DNA of 64,000 nucleotides from Gari tellinella. Taxonomy: Eukaryota > Mollusca > Bivalvia > Cardiida > Psammobiidae. The DNA lies in assembly GCA_922989275.2 (NCBI GenBank), contig OV277869.1, forward strand, positions 41,710,189 through 41,774,188. The letters run 5' to 3'. A program made the position numbers and the translations under genes. Of this stretch, positions 54,845 through 64,000 are shown one piece after another (positions within the stretch are counted from its first letter, which is position 1; each line of letters opens with the position of its first letter). Below the pieces are notes generated by a model. That model was given only the letters and a program-made list of their open reading frames with translations, did no database searches and was not told the origin of the DNA.

Positions 54845-55084
54845 CCCCTTGGAAAAGTGTTCAAGAATTTTAAAATAGTCATGAATGTTAAATGGCCACT
54901 TCAAGAATTGTTCTAGATTTTCAACAATTGCTTTACATATTCTACAAAAGAACCTTTGCAATTCTAGAATTTTTGAAGAATATTCATGAATGTCAAATGG
55001 CCACTTCTAGAACTGTTCGTGAATACTCAAGAAATTAATATTCTTGAATAATACTTAAATAATTCAATACTTTCCAACAGGGGA
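54845..55084 (+). mobile_element. Family K element (K2)
   Basis: CCCCTTGGAAAAGTG at left and, inverted, CCCCTGTTGGAAAGT at right. It shares TTCATGAATG, AATGGCCACTTC and AATTCAATAC with K1. Two internal half-units repeat the ATTCATGAATGT-AAATGGCCAC phrase. Confidence 0.65.
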
Positions 55085-55147
55085 AAACAATCATAAAACA
55101 GACACAATCTATCTTAACAACTAAACACAATCTATCTAACAATTATG

Positions 55148-55285
55148 CAACTCCAGATAATAGGGGGAGTATGTCAAATAATAAAATCCTCATACTTCAA
55201 CCAAACCCTGTGTTGTGACTACTCATTATATTTGTCTAAACAAAGATGGTTCTAATGAGTAACCACAACATAGGGTGGTTTGCAT
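55148..55285 (+). mobile_element. Worn family E element
   Basis: AACTCCAGATAATAGGGGG and ACTACTCATTATATTTGTC. The right end is lost next to a T-rich tract. Confidence 0.6.
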
Positions 55286-55378
55286 ATGACATTTTTTAGT
55301 TTTTTTGTTGTTTTTTTTTGTTTTTGATAGTTTTTAAGTTTCGATATCTGAAGCCATGCATGTTATACTACACATTTA

Positions 55379-55561
55379 CAGAGCTCCAGATATTTCATAA
55401 ACTTAAATCTTTGTTTCTGCTTTTAACCCTATGGTGTCACTACTCATTAGAATCGTCTCGAAGAGACAATTCTAATAGTAGTAACACCATAGGATTTGAT
55501 GCTAAAATAAGTAAAAAAAAAAATGATTTGTGCTGTTTACTGCCTATAATCTTGAGCCCTG
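55379..55561 (+). mobile_element. Family E element (E16)
   Basis: CAGAGCTCCAGATATTTC to AATCTTGAGCCCTG. CATTTA flanks both ends. Confidence 0.9.
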
Positions 55562-55575
55562 CATTTATTTGACAC

Positions 55576-55702
55576 TTACTGAGTTTGAGCCTCAAACTCA
55601 GCTTCCTCTTTCTCTTCAGCATGGTGGTAGACTTTGTCGTCTTTATATGTCACGCAAGTCTTTGTATCTCGTGCACGTGCTCTACCCTTCTTTGGATGCA
55701 AA
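55576..55702 (-). CDS. Possible terminal coding exon, minus strand, very tentative
   Basis: A minus-strand frame ends GRARARDTKTCVTYKDDKVY, then HHAEEKEEAEFEAQTQ, and stops at 55576-55578. AATAAA lies just downstream (about 55564-55569), where a poly(A) signal would be. Against it: the last codons overlap a 23-bp palindrome (CTGAGTTTGAG and mirror), no good splice acceptor is visible, and the protein is not recognised. Confidence 0.2.
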
Positions 55703-55824
55703 CCTTACTACAGTCTAGCGTGTCCTCACGACCAGATCCCACCAGGAATCACTGACCACACAGGTCTTGCTGGTGATTTAAGTCCGCAAATACGAATCTC
55801 CACAGCACTCTTTCTTTCATTGGT

Positions 55825-56050
55825 TTAACTCAGTAATCTTTTATGTCTGCAGCAATTGTCACCTGTTGCTGTTCAAAAATCATAACTTTCTCAAATCTCT
55901 TTTCGAAATAAATAGATAATGACCCAATTAAGGGTCAGATTAATTATTGGGTCAGAATATCAAACAGTTTGGATCCTGATAAGATGCCGAGTTACTCGGC
56001 GTCTCATCAGGATCTAAACTGTTTGCAAATGCAGTCACAATTCCGGGGCT
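55825..56050 (+). mobile_element. Family D element (D11), worn
   Basis: TTAACTCAGTAATC, then GATCCTGATAAGATGCCGAG and mirror. The right end has decayed. Confidence 0.7.
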
Positions 56051-56229
56051 AATTATGATTCACACGGACTTAACAGAAACTGTAGATCACTAGAACAAGC
56101 ACAGCTGATGGTCTGACACAGAAAGTTGGCCGTCTATATGAGCATATAATCACAGATAACAATGGAACAAACCATCAAAACAAAATACCAACGACTGCCG
56201 CTCAAGAGACCTCATACAAAACCCTTCAC

Positions 56230-56450
56230 TTAATTCTTTGCACGCTAGCGGCGGATATCCGCCACAGTGATTGCCTTTGCAAACAGCTTGGATCCAGATG
56301 AGACGCCACGTAACGCGGCGTCTCATCAGGATCCAAACTGTTTGACACTCTGACAATGTTTTGAATTTTTTTACAAATATCTATTTTTAGAACAATAGCA
56401 GAAGACAAATGTTGCAGACGAAAAAAATTACCCAGCATGCAAAGAGTTAA
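56230..56450 (-). mobile_element. Family D element (D12)
   Basis: 221 bp, TTAATTCTTTGCACGC to GCATGCAAAGAGTTAA, core GACGCCACGTAACGCGGCGTC. Confidence 0.9.
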
Positions 56451-56458
56451 TACCAGAT

Positions 56459-56940
56459 TTAACCCTCACCATGTGCAACATCAGCTGATTCCGCAAACCA
56501 TTTGGATCCAGATCAGAACCCCCAGTTAACCTGACATCTGATCAGGTTCGAAAATAGTTGACACACAGATTAAAATTCTGTTCAAACTGACCTACGAGCA
56601 ATATTTAAATTTTAAAGTTTGTACACTATCTTACAGGCAATTATTATTACACATTAAGCGTTACGATGTTGAGAAGCCAATGCAACACAATCGAATGAGG
56701 TCAACTGCATATATACCGCTCACTTCAACCTTGTTAGATTATAGCCCTTTGCCTGCTAAATTGCCTGCTTCAAAAGAGCTGTATGTTTTTCAAAATCTGA
56801 TTCAATATACTTTTAACTCTAGAAACCTTACTTAATGAGTATCAAACAGTTTGGATCTTGATCAAGTCCTGAATTACTCAGCATCTGATCTGGATCTAAA
56901 CTGCTTGAAAATTCAAGTAAAGTTGTGCTTAGCAGCCAGA
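56459..56940. repeat. Two eroded D cores in otherwise unassigned DNA
   Basis: GGATCCAGATCAGAACC with mirror at about 56495-56560, and TTTGGATCTTGATCAAGTC with mirror at about 56845-56915. Confidence 0.6.
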
Positions 56941-57250
56941 GTTAGATGAAAAATTGCCTTGTTTACATCATGTGACCTCGAACTATTTATAGATTCCATC
57001 GATTGGTATCCGGTTGTCAAGTTTCAGTGATATAAAGGTTGGTAACCAGGAAATTCGGTTAATTGATACCTGCATACACTGAGCCCCGGGTCTGTTCAAT
57101 TTCATTTGCATTATAAGCTCGAGAAAATTAAAGGTGATTATTACAAAAGTGCAAAAAACATGATTTCAAGTTTCAAGGTCTGTAGATTTGTGGACAGAGC
57201 CCAGGTTCAGAAGGTCAAGACAAGTTTGTAAAATATTAAGAGTTGAACTT

Positions 57251-57474
57251 TTAACACTTAGTATGCTATAGTGGGAAACCATGGTAACCTATTCAAACAG
57301 GTTGGAGCCTGATGAGACGTCATGTAATGTGGCGTCTTAACAGGATCCAAACTGTTTCGAGACTCTGACACTATTTAGAAAAGAAATTTTGAAAATTTTA
57401 ATTTAAGACCAGTAGCAGACAAAAATTGTTTGCAGATTTCCTCGAGATGACCTTGAACCATTTCATAAAGTTAA
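57251..57474 (-). mobile_element. Family D element (D15), diverged
   Basis: TTAACACTTAGTATGCTATAG, core TTGGAGCCTGATGAGACG and mirror. The right end is near TTAA 57471. Confidence 0.65.
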
Positions 57475-57591
57475 GCAAGTCCTTGGAAACAAAGTGATTC
57501 CTAATTAATTAACCCAGCCAATACCAGCAGAATCAGAGTTCCCCGTAAGCTCCTTTTCAACAGTCAGAGGTACACATCACTGTATGTGCTT

Positions 57592-57804
57592 TTAACCTTT
57601 TCCTCCCTAAAATCTCAAATGGACAACTCTAGCTTTTAATTTAGTCTAGTCCATTTTTGAATTTTTATGGTTGATTTTTACAATATATGTCAAAAGGAGC
57701 CCTCTGATCAGGGACTTAACTGTTTGCATAGGACACGTGTATTCCTCACAGGTATGCTGTTTGCAAATGACGTATATATGCGTGACTAGGATTCAAAGGG
57801 TTAA
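57592..57804 (+). mobile_element. Family A element (A16), left core arm missing
   Basis: TTAACCTTTTCCTCCC, then TATATGTCAAAAGGAGCCC, where the left arm should stand, and right end ATTCAAAGGGTTAA. Confidence 0.8.
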
Positions 57805-57895
57805 GGCAGGTGACTACTTCAAGTAAGATGAAAGTAAAGCAGAAAGCTCCTGGTAGGAGCTTTCTGCTTTACTTCCATCTTTCTTTTAGCTTCAA
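57801..57895. repeat. P-type palindrome
   Basis: AAGATGAAAGTAAAGCAGAA and mirror around AGCTCCTGGTAGGAGCT, adjacent to A16. Confidence 0.75.
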
Positions 57896-57969
57896 CCTAG
57901 ATTCAATATGTTCTCAAAAAAGATTTGATAGTTAAACTATGTGGTACTTTTGTTGAATAGTTACGTAAC

Positions 57970-58215
57970 TTAATCAACCCTGAAACTTTTAATGAACAAC
58001 TCCAATGTCCAAATAGGTCTTATAGTACCATTTAAGATTAATAGGGTTGTTTTCTGCAATACATTGCTCCATGACAAACAGTGCAGACTCTGGTCAGAGA
58101 GCTCAACCAAAAGTCCTTTGATCAGGGTCTGCACTGTTTGCATAGGACAAGTGTACTCTTAACAGGTGCACTGTTTATGATTATTATGCTTGTCACTAAG
58201 ATTGAATATGTTAAG
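57970..58215 (+). mobile_element. Old, diverged family A copy
   Basis: CTGAAACTTTTAATGAACAA, AACAGTGCAGACTCTGGTC and GACAAGTGTACTCTTAAC in A order. Confidence 0.65.
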
Positions 58216-58226
58216 GAAGAGGTGCC

Positions 58227-58476
58227 TTAACCCTTTGAACCCTAGTCCCGCATATAAGCGTCCTTTTCAAACAGTATACATGTGAATAGTACACTTGTCC
58301 TATGCAAACAGTGAAGACCCAGATCAGAGGGCTCCGAAAGGAGCCCTCTGATCAGGGTCTTCACTGTTTGTCATAATGACAAACATTGACAAAAACAACC
58401 CTTAAAAGTCAGAAATGGACTAGACTAAAATGGAAACTGGAATTGTCCATTTAAAGTTTTAGGGAGGAAAGAGTTA
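58227..58476 (-). mobile_element. Family A element (A18)
   Basis: 250 bp between TTAAs, CCGAAAGG tip, complete. Confidence 0.9.
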
Positions 58477-58728
58477 AAGCAATTCTGTAGAGAAGAATGA
58501 GAGAAAATGGACAAAAAAATTATTGCTTCACGTTCATTATAAGTCAGAAGTTAAAAAGAAACTTAATTTTGCATAAAACTGAAGATGACAAGTTCTTGCA
58601 GACAGTATTTATGGTCCTCCAAGGTTTAAAAGAGACGGTTAAATTTGGGTGCGAAAGCGTAAATAACCTTGGTAGAGGAAGGATCAACACTAAATTTACA
58701 TTAATATGACATGCAGGTCTTGTCAGGC

Positions 58729-58974
58729 TTAACCCATTCCCCCGTGAATACACATTTCTACGTTTTTAAACTTATTCCTTCACAGAAGAAAATAGTTCCA
58801 CTTTAAACAATCATGAACAGAAATATTTTCTATATACTAGTAGATGGTATCTTAAAGAAGGCTAAAAGTAAAGCAGAATGTGCCTTAAGGCGCATTCTGC
58901 TTTACATTCAACCTGCTTTAAGTGCTCACCTGTCTTTAATACAAGAAACAAGCAGACTATGGGGTAAAGGGTAA
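58729..58974 (+). mobile_element. Family B element (B34)
   Basis: CCCATTCCCCCGTGAATAC to GGGGTAAAGGGTAA. Tip GTGCCTTAAGGCGC. Confidence 0.85.
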
Positions 58975-59507
58975 AAGCAGAATAGAAAGTAATTCTCATG
59001 ACAAAGTATATCTCACGCCTTCCCTCTTTATTACACTGCTATAACAGGTTTCAAATTAATCCAATTCCACAGCTTATCAGAAGAAACATCTCAAGCAAAA
59101 CTCTTTATGCATTGAATACAAAGTTCCATATCAAACAATCAAGTATCACGAAATACAAAAGTCCTTACGCACCATCAAACCATTTGTTGCAAGTGTTCAT
59201 TAGAATCGTCTCAAATGATAATTAAAATGAGTAGTTACAACATTTGATTTGAAGAAGATTGCTGCAAGTGTTAAGTATTTTTGCTTTGAGAACAGAGCAA
59301 GTTTAAGGTTAAATGAAACCATTATAAGTTACAATATTTGCCAGAAAATTGCATCTAGAATGTCTCGGGGCATTGTCTTTGCTTAATTGGGTCATTATCT
59401 ATTTATGAAGAAGTTATAATAGACAATACCACATTTTATGATAGATACACCTGGGATGAACAGCCATTCAAGTAATGACAGTTTCGAAGACCTTGAGGTC
59501 ATGATAT

Positions 59508-59790
59508 ACAAGGGCCACTATGGCCCTATATCGTTCACCTGGTACATCATGTAAAACATTACATAATTATAGTAACCTAGATTTTGACCCAACATGACCA
59601 ATATTCAACCGTGGCCTAGATTTCAATAAGGCAAACATTTTGATTAAGTTTCATCAAGATCAAATGAGAAATGAAGCTTCTAGAGTGTAAACAATGTATT
59701 TTCATGATTTGACCTAGTTTTTGACCAGACATGACCCACATTCAAACTTGACTTTACTTTCAACCTGCTTTAAAAAGTCACCTATTTTTA
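59508..59790 (+). mobile_element. 5' end of an R-type repeat (145-bp family), truncated
   Basis: AAGGGCCACTATGGCCCT palindrome followed by ATATCGTTCACCTGG, then one tandem unit (GACCTAGTTTTTGACCAGAC). From about 59755 it is replaced by a B right arm (TTTACTTTCAACCTGCTTTA). Confidence 0.75.
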
Positions 59791-61927
59791 AAACTAGAGA
59801 CGCAAGGCAACACATTCGCGAAATAACGCGTAAATTATATTCTCACTAATATACAGCACAGGGGATCGTCACAATAGAAGTCTGAACCCCAAAAGAAACA
59901 AGAAATATCTTTAAAAAAGATATTCAGCGGAATGAGTGGTTGAACTAAGGCTATATAGATGGGTGAAAAATTGAAACAGTAACTTTTATTTAAAATGCAA
60001 AACTATCATGTACAGAAATGCAAAACAAAACAATAATTTAACTCATATCCTAGCAACTGGTAGGAGATCCTCACATTAATCTATTGTCTATATATCAAAC
60101 TTCATTCATAGAGTTTCTTGAAACAAACTATAGCATACACAAATGTACAGATACAACAGTCTGCTGTTCTTCACTCTTGTAAATAATAATGAAACAACAC
60201 GATTGTGGCCATTTATATATAATATTGCTTTTAATGTATGGTAAATGTGTACAAATAGTTAACAATTCAAACAAATTGGTAGTAAACAAACACCTAGCTT
60301 CCTCTGTATATCTATAAAAAGATTTCAGATGTCATATCTTAAAATAGAAACATAATTGCATCAGCCCAGTGTAGTAAACAGTGACAGTCTGTATCTCTAA
60401 ATTTTACACTCACAGTCCATATCTGGTAGCAGATAGATTTGGGTGCATTGCTATTATGACAAATACTTACATAACTTGTTGACTATTCATCCCCAAATGA
60501 TCAAATACCATAAAAGATCCAATCAATCACCTGAAATATCCGTTGGTCTGGTGTTTTAAGAGATTTTATTCACCAACAGGTTCGACGAAAAAGTTCAAAA
60601 TTTCCTTCAAATCTGATGTAGCTGATAAACAGTGTCCAATTTTGGATCTTTTTCTCAGCCTATTTACTGTATAATTCATATTCAAAATCGCGTCTTATGA
60701 AGAAAGAATTCGATCCCGGCATGTGTTAGTTGTTTTTTGTCTTTGTTGTCTCTCTCACACGTAAATCTTTCCCGAAATATCCACATTTAGTATCGCATCT
60801 ATAATGGCCACCATTGTCGCGCCACCATTTTGTTCCGAGTCAATCTCAAAATATGACAGCGCTATTTTTAACGCCGTTTTATATGTCAATATCTCCTATT
60901 AAAAACACAGTCTTACAAAGTATAGAGAAAGAAATAATACTTTGTTAAACCGACGAAAAAAAAGACGCTTAAGAACCATCTTTTTTACTTGTAACACACA
61001 TAATCTATATATGTCAAAACGCGAATATTCTCAACGGCATATAGGGCTTGTTGAAATGTGCATAGAAATTCTGCTTCGCAATTTCGGCATATCTCTTTGT
61101 TTTCTTATGGGATTTTTCATAGTGTATCGTTGGAAAAACAATTCAAGAAGTTAACTGTCGATCTACATTCATAAAAAATGTTCATTACACGGATATTTTC
61201 GCAGAAATTTACGATTATAATACGCCAGAGTTTATACGACATAATTTCCCCCACCCGTTCTTTCGTAATGGAGGGTTGGATTGAGAACGACTTTTCAACC
61301 CTTTTAACCGTAAATCATCACCGGAATAGCTATTTTCGGGGTAAGAAATGAATTATTAATGCGAGTTCTAATAATATTCTTTATATTCAATTGCTTTTTG
61401 GAAGCTCATTTCTCCAAAATCACCTGATGGGCGTTGAACCATTTACCACAATTATCTACGCACAAATATTGTAACATGCAGTTTTGAAACGTGAATTACA
61501 TGTTTATAAAGCAAAGTTTCGGAAATCTTTTTTCAGAATTGAATATTATTAAGTATAATTTAAATGGATATTAAACAAAAAGGCTGTAAATCACTTTTTT
61601 GATAACTAAATAAACACTTAAAAGTAGCATGTTAACATCACGCCTTATAGACCACACGCACAGGCGTGACCAGACTGCAAAGCCTATATTTTTATCATGC
61701 CTATTGGCCGGATCGGACTGCAAAGAGTTAATACGGCTATTAGAATGCTTGCCAGTCGGAAGCAGGGCTTCCTGCAATAGCAGGTAAGGCAACAATGACA
61801 TTTTACTGTGAAAACGGCGTTCGATTAACTTCATGTACACTGCTGGACAAATAAAATGGTCTCCAAACCATTTGTTTAGCTTTGAGCAGCCATTTTACAT
61901 GACGTCATTTGAACGCTTGCTGCATGT
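59791..61927. other. MITE-poor stretch with promoter-like sequence, no gene established
   Basis: The longest part of the window's right half without A-E elements. Around 60800-60860 the minus strand reads AAAATGGTGGC twice (YY1-like initiator words) amid a locally CG-rich patch. A 37-codon minus frame (MNYTVNRLRKRSKIGHCLSA...) at about 60570-60680 is unrecognised. An ATATCTTTAAAAAAGATAT palindrome is at about 59906. At 61728 a TTAA preceded by GCAAAGAG resembles a D-type end. It could hold the promoter or an outer exon of a host gene, but nothing proves it. Confidence 0.3.
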
Positions 61928-61929
61928 AT

Positions 61930-62098
61930 ACAAACAAGAACATGTATCATAAGATATATTTTCTATAGCCTAACAGATGGTAGCTTAAAGCAGGCTGAAA
62001 GTAAAGCAGAATGTGCCTTAAGGCATTCTGCTTTTCTTTCAACCTGCTTTAAGTGGTCAACTATTTTCAAAACTAGAACCAGGCTATGGGGTAATGAC
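61930..62098 (+). mobile_element. Family B element (B35), left flank missing
   Basis: GATGGTAGCTTAAAGCAGG core with GTGCCTTAAGGC tip (right arm three bases short). Right end GGGGTAATGAC joins A19. Confidence 0.75.
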
Positions 62099-62355
62099 TT
62101 CACTCTTTGAACCCTAGTCCCGCATATAGGCGTCCTTTTCAACTAGTATACAATCATCATGTGCATGGTACACTTGTCCTGTGCAAACAGTGAAGACCCA
62201 GATCAGAGGGCTCCGAAAGGAGCCCTCTGATCAGGTTCTTCACTGTTTGTCACAATGCCAAACATTGACAAAAACAACCCTTAAAAGTCAGAAATGGACT
62301 AGACTAAAATGGAAACTGGAATTTTCCATTTAAACTTTCAGGGAGGAAAGAGTTA
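62099..62355 (-). mobile_element. Family A element (A19)
   Basis: Left TTAA mutated to TTCA, right TTAA intact, CCGAAAGG tip. Confidence 0.85.
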
Positions 62356-62564
62356 AGCTGACAATGCCATACATAATGCAACTATAGCCAACATTGCACA
62401 CCCTGATAACATCTCTCATTTTACCCCTTTCTGAACTACTGTAAGTCTATACTTTTTGAACTGTTTAGTTCTGATGGCCACCAGGTATTAATGGACTTAC
62501 AGCAAGAGCTTGTCCACCTCCCAGCATGTGACCCTAAGTGACATGTCTGTAACAGTCCCAGGGA

Positions 62565-62776
62565 TTAACCTACATTTAGCCTGTTTCTAGTTTTGAAGAT
62601 ATGAAACTAAGTAAAGCATTAAGGCGCATTCTGCTTTACTTTCAGCCTGCTTTAAGCTACCCTCTGCTAGAAATTATATGGTACATGTTCATGACTGTAC
62701 AAATTGGAACTATTTTCTTCAGCGGATGAATAAATAAAATGTGCTTAAAGTCGCTTCTATGGGGGGAAAGGGTTAA
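62565..62776 (-). mobile_element. Family B element (B36), left core arm missing
   Basis: TTAACCTACATTTAGCC to GGGGGGAAAGGGTTAA, sharing its right TTAA with D16. Confidence 0.8.
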
Positions 62777-62909
62777 CTCATTGCATGCTGGGTAATTTTT
62801 TTTGTCTGCAACAATTGTCTTCTGCTATTGCTCTTAAATAGATTTTTAAATAGATTTTTTAACATTTTTCTTTTTTGAAATAGTCAGAGTGGATCCTGAT
62901 GAGACGGAG
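62773..62909 (+). mobile_element. Left half of a family D element (D16)
   Basis: TTAACTCATTGCATGCTGGG to GATCCTGATGAGACG, ending at the core tip. Confidence 0.8.
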
Positions 62910-63129
62910 GATCAAATTTACGCCAATATCGTGCAATGAGTTACGACAGCTGTCGGACTTGACTATCTCTGGTTCTGATCAAAATCTACACTTTTTGAGA
63001 CAAATGGTACAACTTCTTCATGTATACGACAACATTTTGATTTGACAAAACGAAATGTATAATTATGAGGATTTTGAAACGTGTCAAAAAGATTAAACGT
63101 TTCACTGCCTCACTCCCGAAGCACAATAA

Positions 63130-63210
63130 TTATTTACAAACACTTTGACTCCTGATCAGACACTTTCTAATGTGGCTTCTGATCAGGATTAAAACTTTTT
63201 AACACTCATT
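63130..63210. repeat. Worn D-type core
   Basis: GACTCCTGATCAGACAC with mirror TTCTGATCAGGATTAAAAC. Confidence 0.6.
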
Positions 63211-63313
63211 ACAATATAAATCAGTTAATTTAAATAAAAGTTTGAGAAATAAAAGCTGATGACAATGGTTTAAAGCAGAATTTCAAGAAGAAGGACGTCA
63301 TGGCAGCGAGAGC

Positions 63314-63484
63314 TTAACCCTTTCCCCCAAAGAAGCACCTTTTAGCACCTTGAATTTATTCATCCACTGAATAAAATAGTTCCAAATTTTACAGCCATGA
63401 AAATGAATAATAAGAAATACTTTGTAAATCCTAGCAAATGATAGCTTAAAGCAGGCTGAAAGTAAAGCAGAATGCGCCTTAAGT
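63314..63484 (+). mobile_element. Left half of a family B element (B37), broken at the tip
   Basis: TTAACCCTTTCCCCCAAAG to GAATGCGCCTTAAG. The right arm is absent; the duplicated sequence at 63486 follows instead. Confidence 0.8.
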
Positions 63485-63485
63485 C

Positions 63486-63603
63486 ATTGGGTAGTCTTCC
63501 GTGGACAGAAATAGATGTCAGTATTGAAATGAACATTGAGAGCGTCAAGACATTGGGTAGTCTTCCGTGGACTGAAATAGATGTCAGTATTGAAATGAAC
63601 ATT
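63486..63603 (+). repeat. 53-bp direct duplication, 69-bp step
   Basis: CATTGGGTAGTCTTCCGTGG... to ...GAAATGAACATT occurs at about 63486 and 63551 with one base difference, separated by GAGAGCGTCAAGA. Confidence 0.85.
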
Positions 63604-64000
63604 TCCTGATACAGTGTCGTGGCTATTTACAATATCTATGAGCCAAGCCAGTGATACTGACAGGGTGCCAAGTTCTACCGGGCATTATTTCTAGCATTTA
63701 ATTATTCATGTACATGTGGTCTATCTTGTATTAACCTCTCTCCCATGGAATATTGATATATATAACACCACCATCTTACACCAGTCCTGTGATCTGAACT
63801 ATTAAATTGGTAAAAAAAATAAGGACAATTTTTGCGTTCTTGTTAGATAACAGATAAAATAGAGCAGACCCTGATCAGAATGATGTCTCCAAAACAATGT
63901 GGCGATGCTGACAAGAGCTGCAAGGAATGCAACGAAACAAAATTACATGGCCTTGAATGGATGTAAACCCTTCATAGAAACAATCACAATAACAACAACC
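63604..64000. other. No recognised feature
   Basis: No gene or element recognised to the end of the window. Confidence 0.5.

Noticed and set aside
3379..63484. Many similar palindromes that might suggest a CRISPR array
   Set aside because: Spacing is irregular, the palindromes have element ends and target duplications, and the window is eukaryotic.
2650..63602. Most 60-110 codon open frames
   Set aside because: They translate MITE palindromes or low-complexity DNA on both strands. Recurrent peptides such as LTLSPPNKLSSAIFLVCFKF come from the four C elements.
1..64000. tRNA, rRNA or LTR retrotransposon
   Set aside because: No cloverleaf, rRNA-like stretch, LTR pair, or gag/pol motifs were seen on reading, though no search was run.

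Overview
The window looks like repeat-rich intergenic or intronic DNA of an animal, most likely a bivalve mollusc. The clues are a piggyBac-type transposase gene with a spliceosomal intron, a 5'-truncated LINE, hundreds of bases of miniature inverted-repeat elements (MITEs), and the hairpin-ended interspersed repeats with (ACGG)n-rich tails that I associate with bivalve genomes. The species cannot be named from the sequence alone. I see no complete host gene; two weak exon candidates are listed. Most short open frames are translations of MITE palindromes.

Provisional labels used below. TTAA-flanked families: A (~250 bp, ends CTCTTTCCTCCC / GGTTCAAAGGG), B (~252 bp, ends CCCATTACCCCATA / GGGTAATGGG), C (~210 bp, CCCTTAGCC / GGCTAAGGG) and D (~220-235 bp, CTCTTTGCATGC / GCATGCAAAGAG). 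E is a ~190 bp CAGGGCTCCAGATAA element with 6-bp target duplications. F, G, N and S are TA-flanked elements starting CAGT (pogo/Tigger-like). J, K, L and M are minor inverted-repeat families. P is a free-standing palindromic core. R is a hairpin-ended, tandem-repeat-bodied repeat. A, B, C, D, E and F each carry a 50-70 bp near-perfect palindrome at their centre, whatever their ends are.

Layout. 1-2.6 kb: two R repeats, the first with five 145-bp tandem units. 2.6-17.2 kb: scattered A-F elements, several nested, plus a LINE fragment at 12.4-12.9 kb with 16-bp target duplications. 17.26-26.48 kb: a nested stack. An A element was entered at the TTAA in its palindrome tip by a ~9 kb piggyBac element. 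The piggyBac transposase gene was then split by a 5.9 kb R-bounded insert, which itself holds a 1.17 kb TA-flanked element and a 2.8 kb inverted-repeat element with two minisatellite arrays. 26.5-59.5 kb: dense A-E elements, with many insertions of one TTAA element into a TTAA of another and with neighbours sharing a single TTAA. 59.8-61.9 kb: a comparatively MITE-free stretch with promoter-like sequence. 61.9-64 kb: MITEs again and a 53-bp direct duplication.

How the parts relate: the piggyBac transposase has all three catalytic aspartates but appears frameshifted and is split by an insertion, so this copy is dead. The TTAA-flanked MITEs are the kind of non-autonomous elements a related piggyBac enzyme could mobilise. 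Their own internal TTAA sites, especially at the palindrome tip, have repeatedly served as targets.
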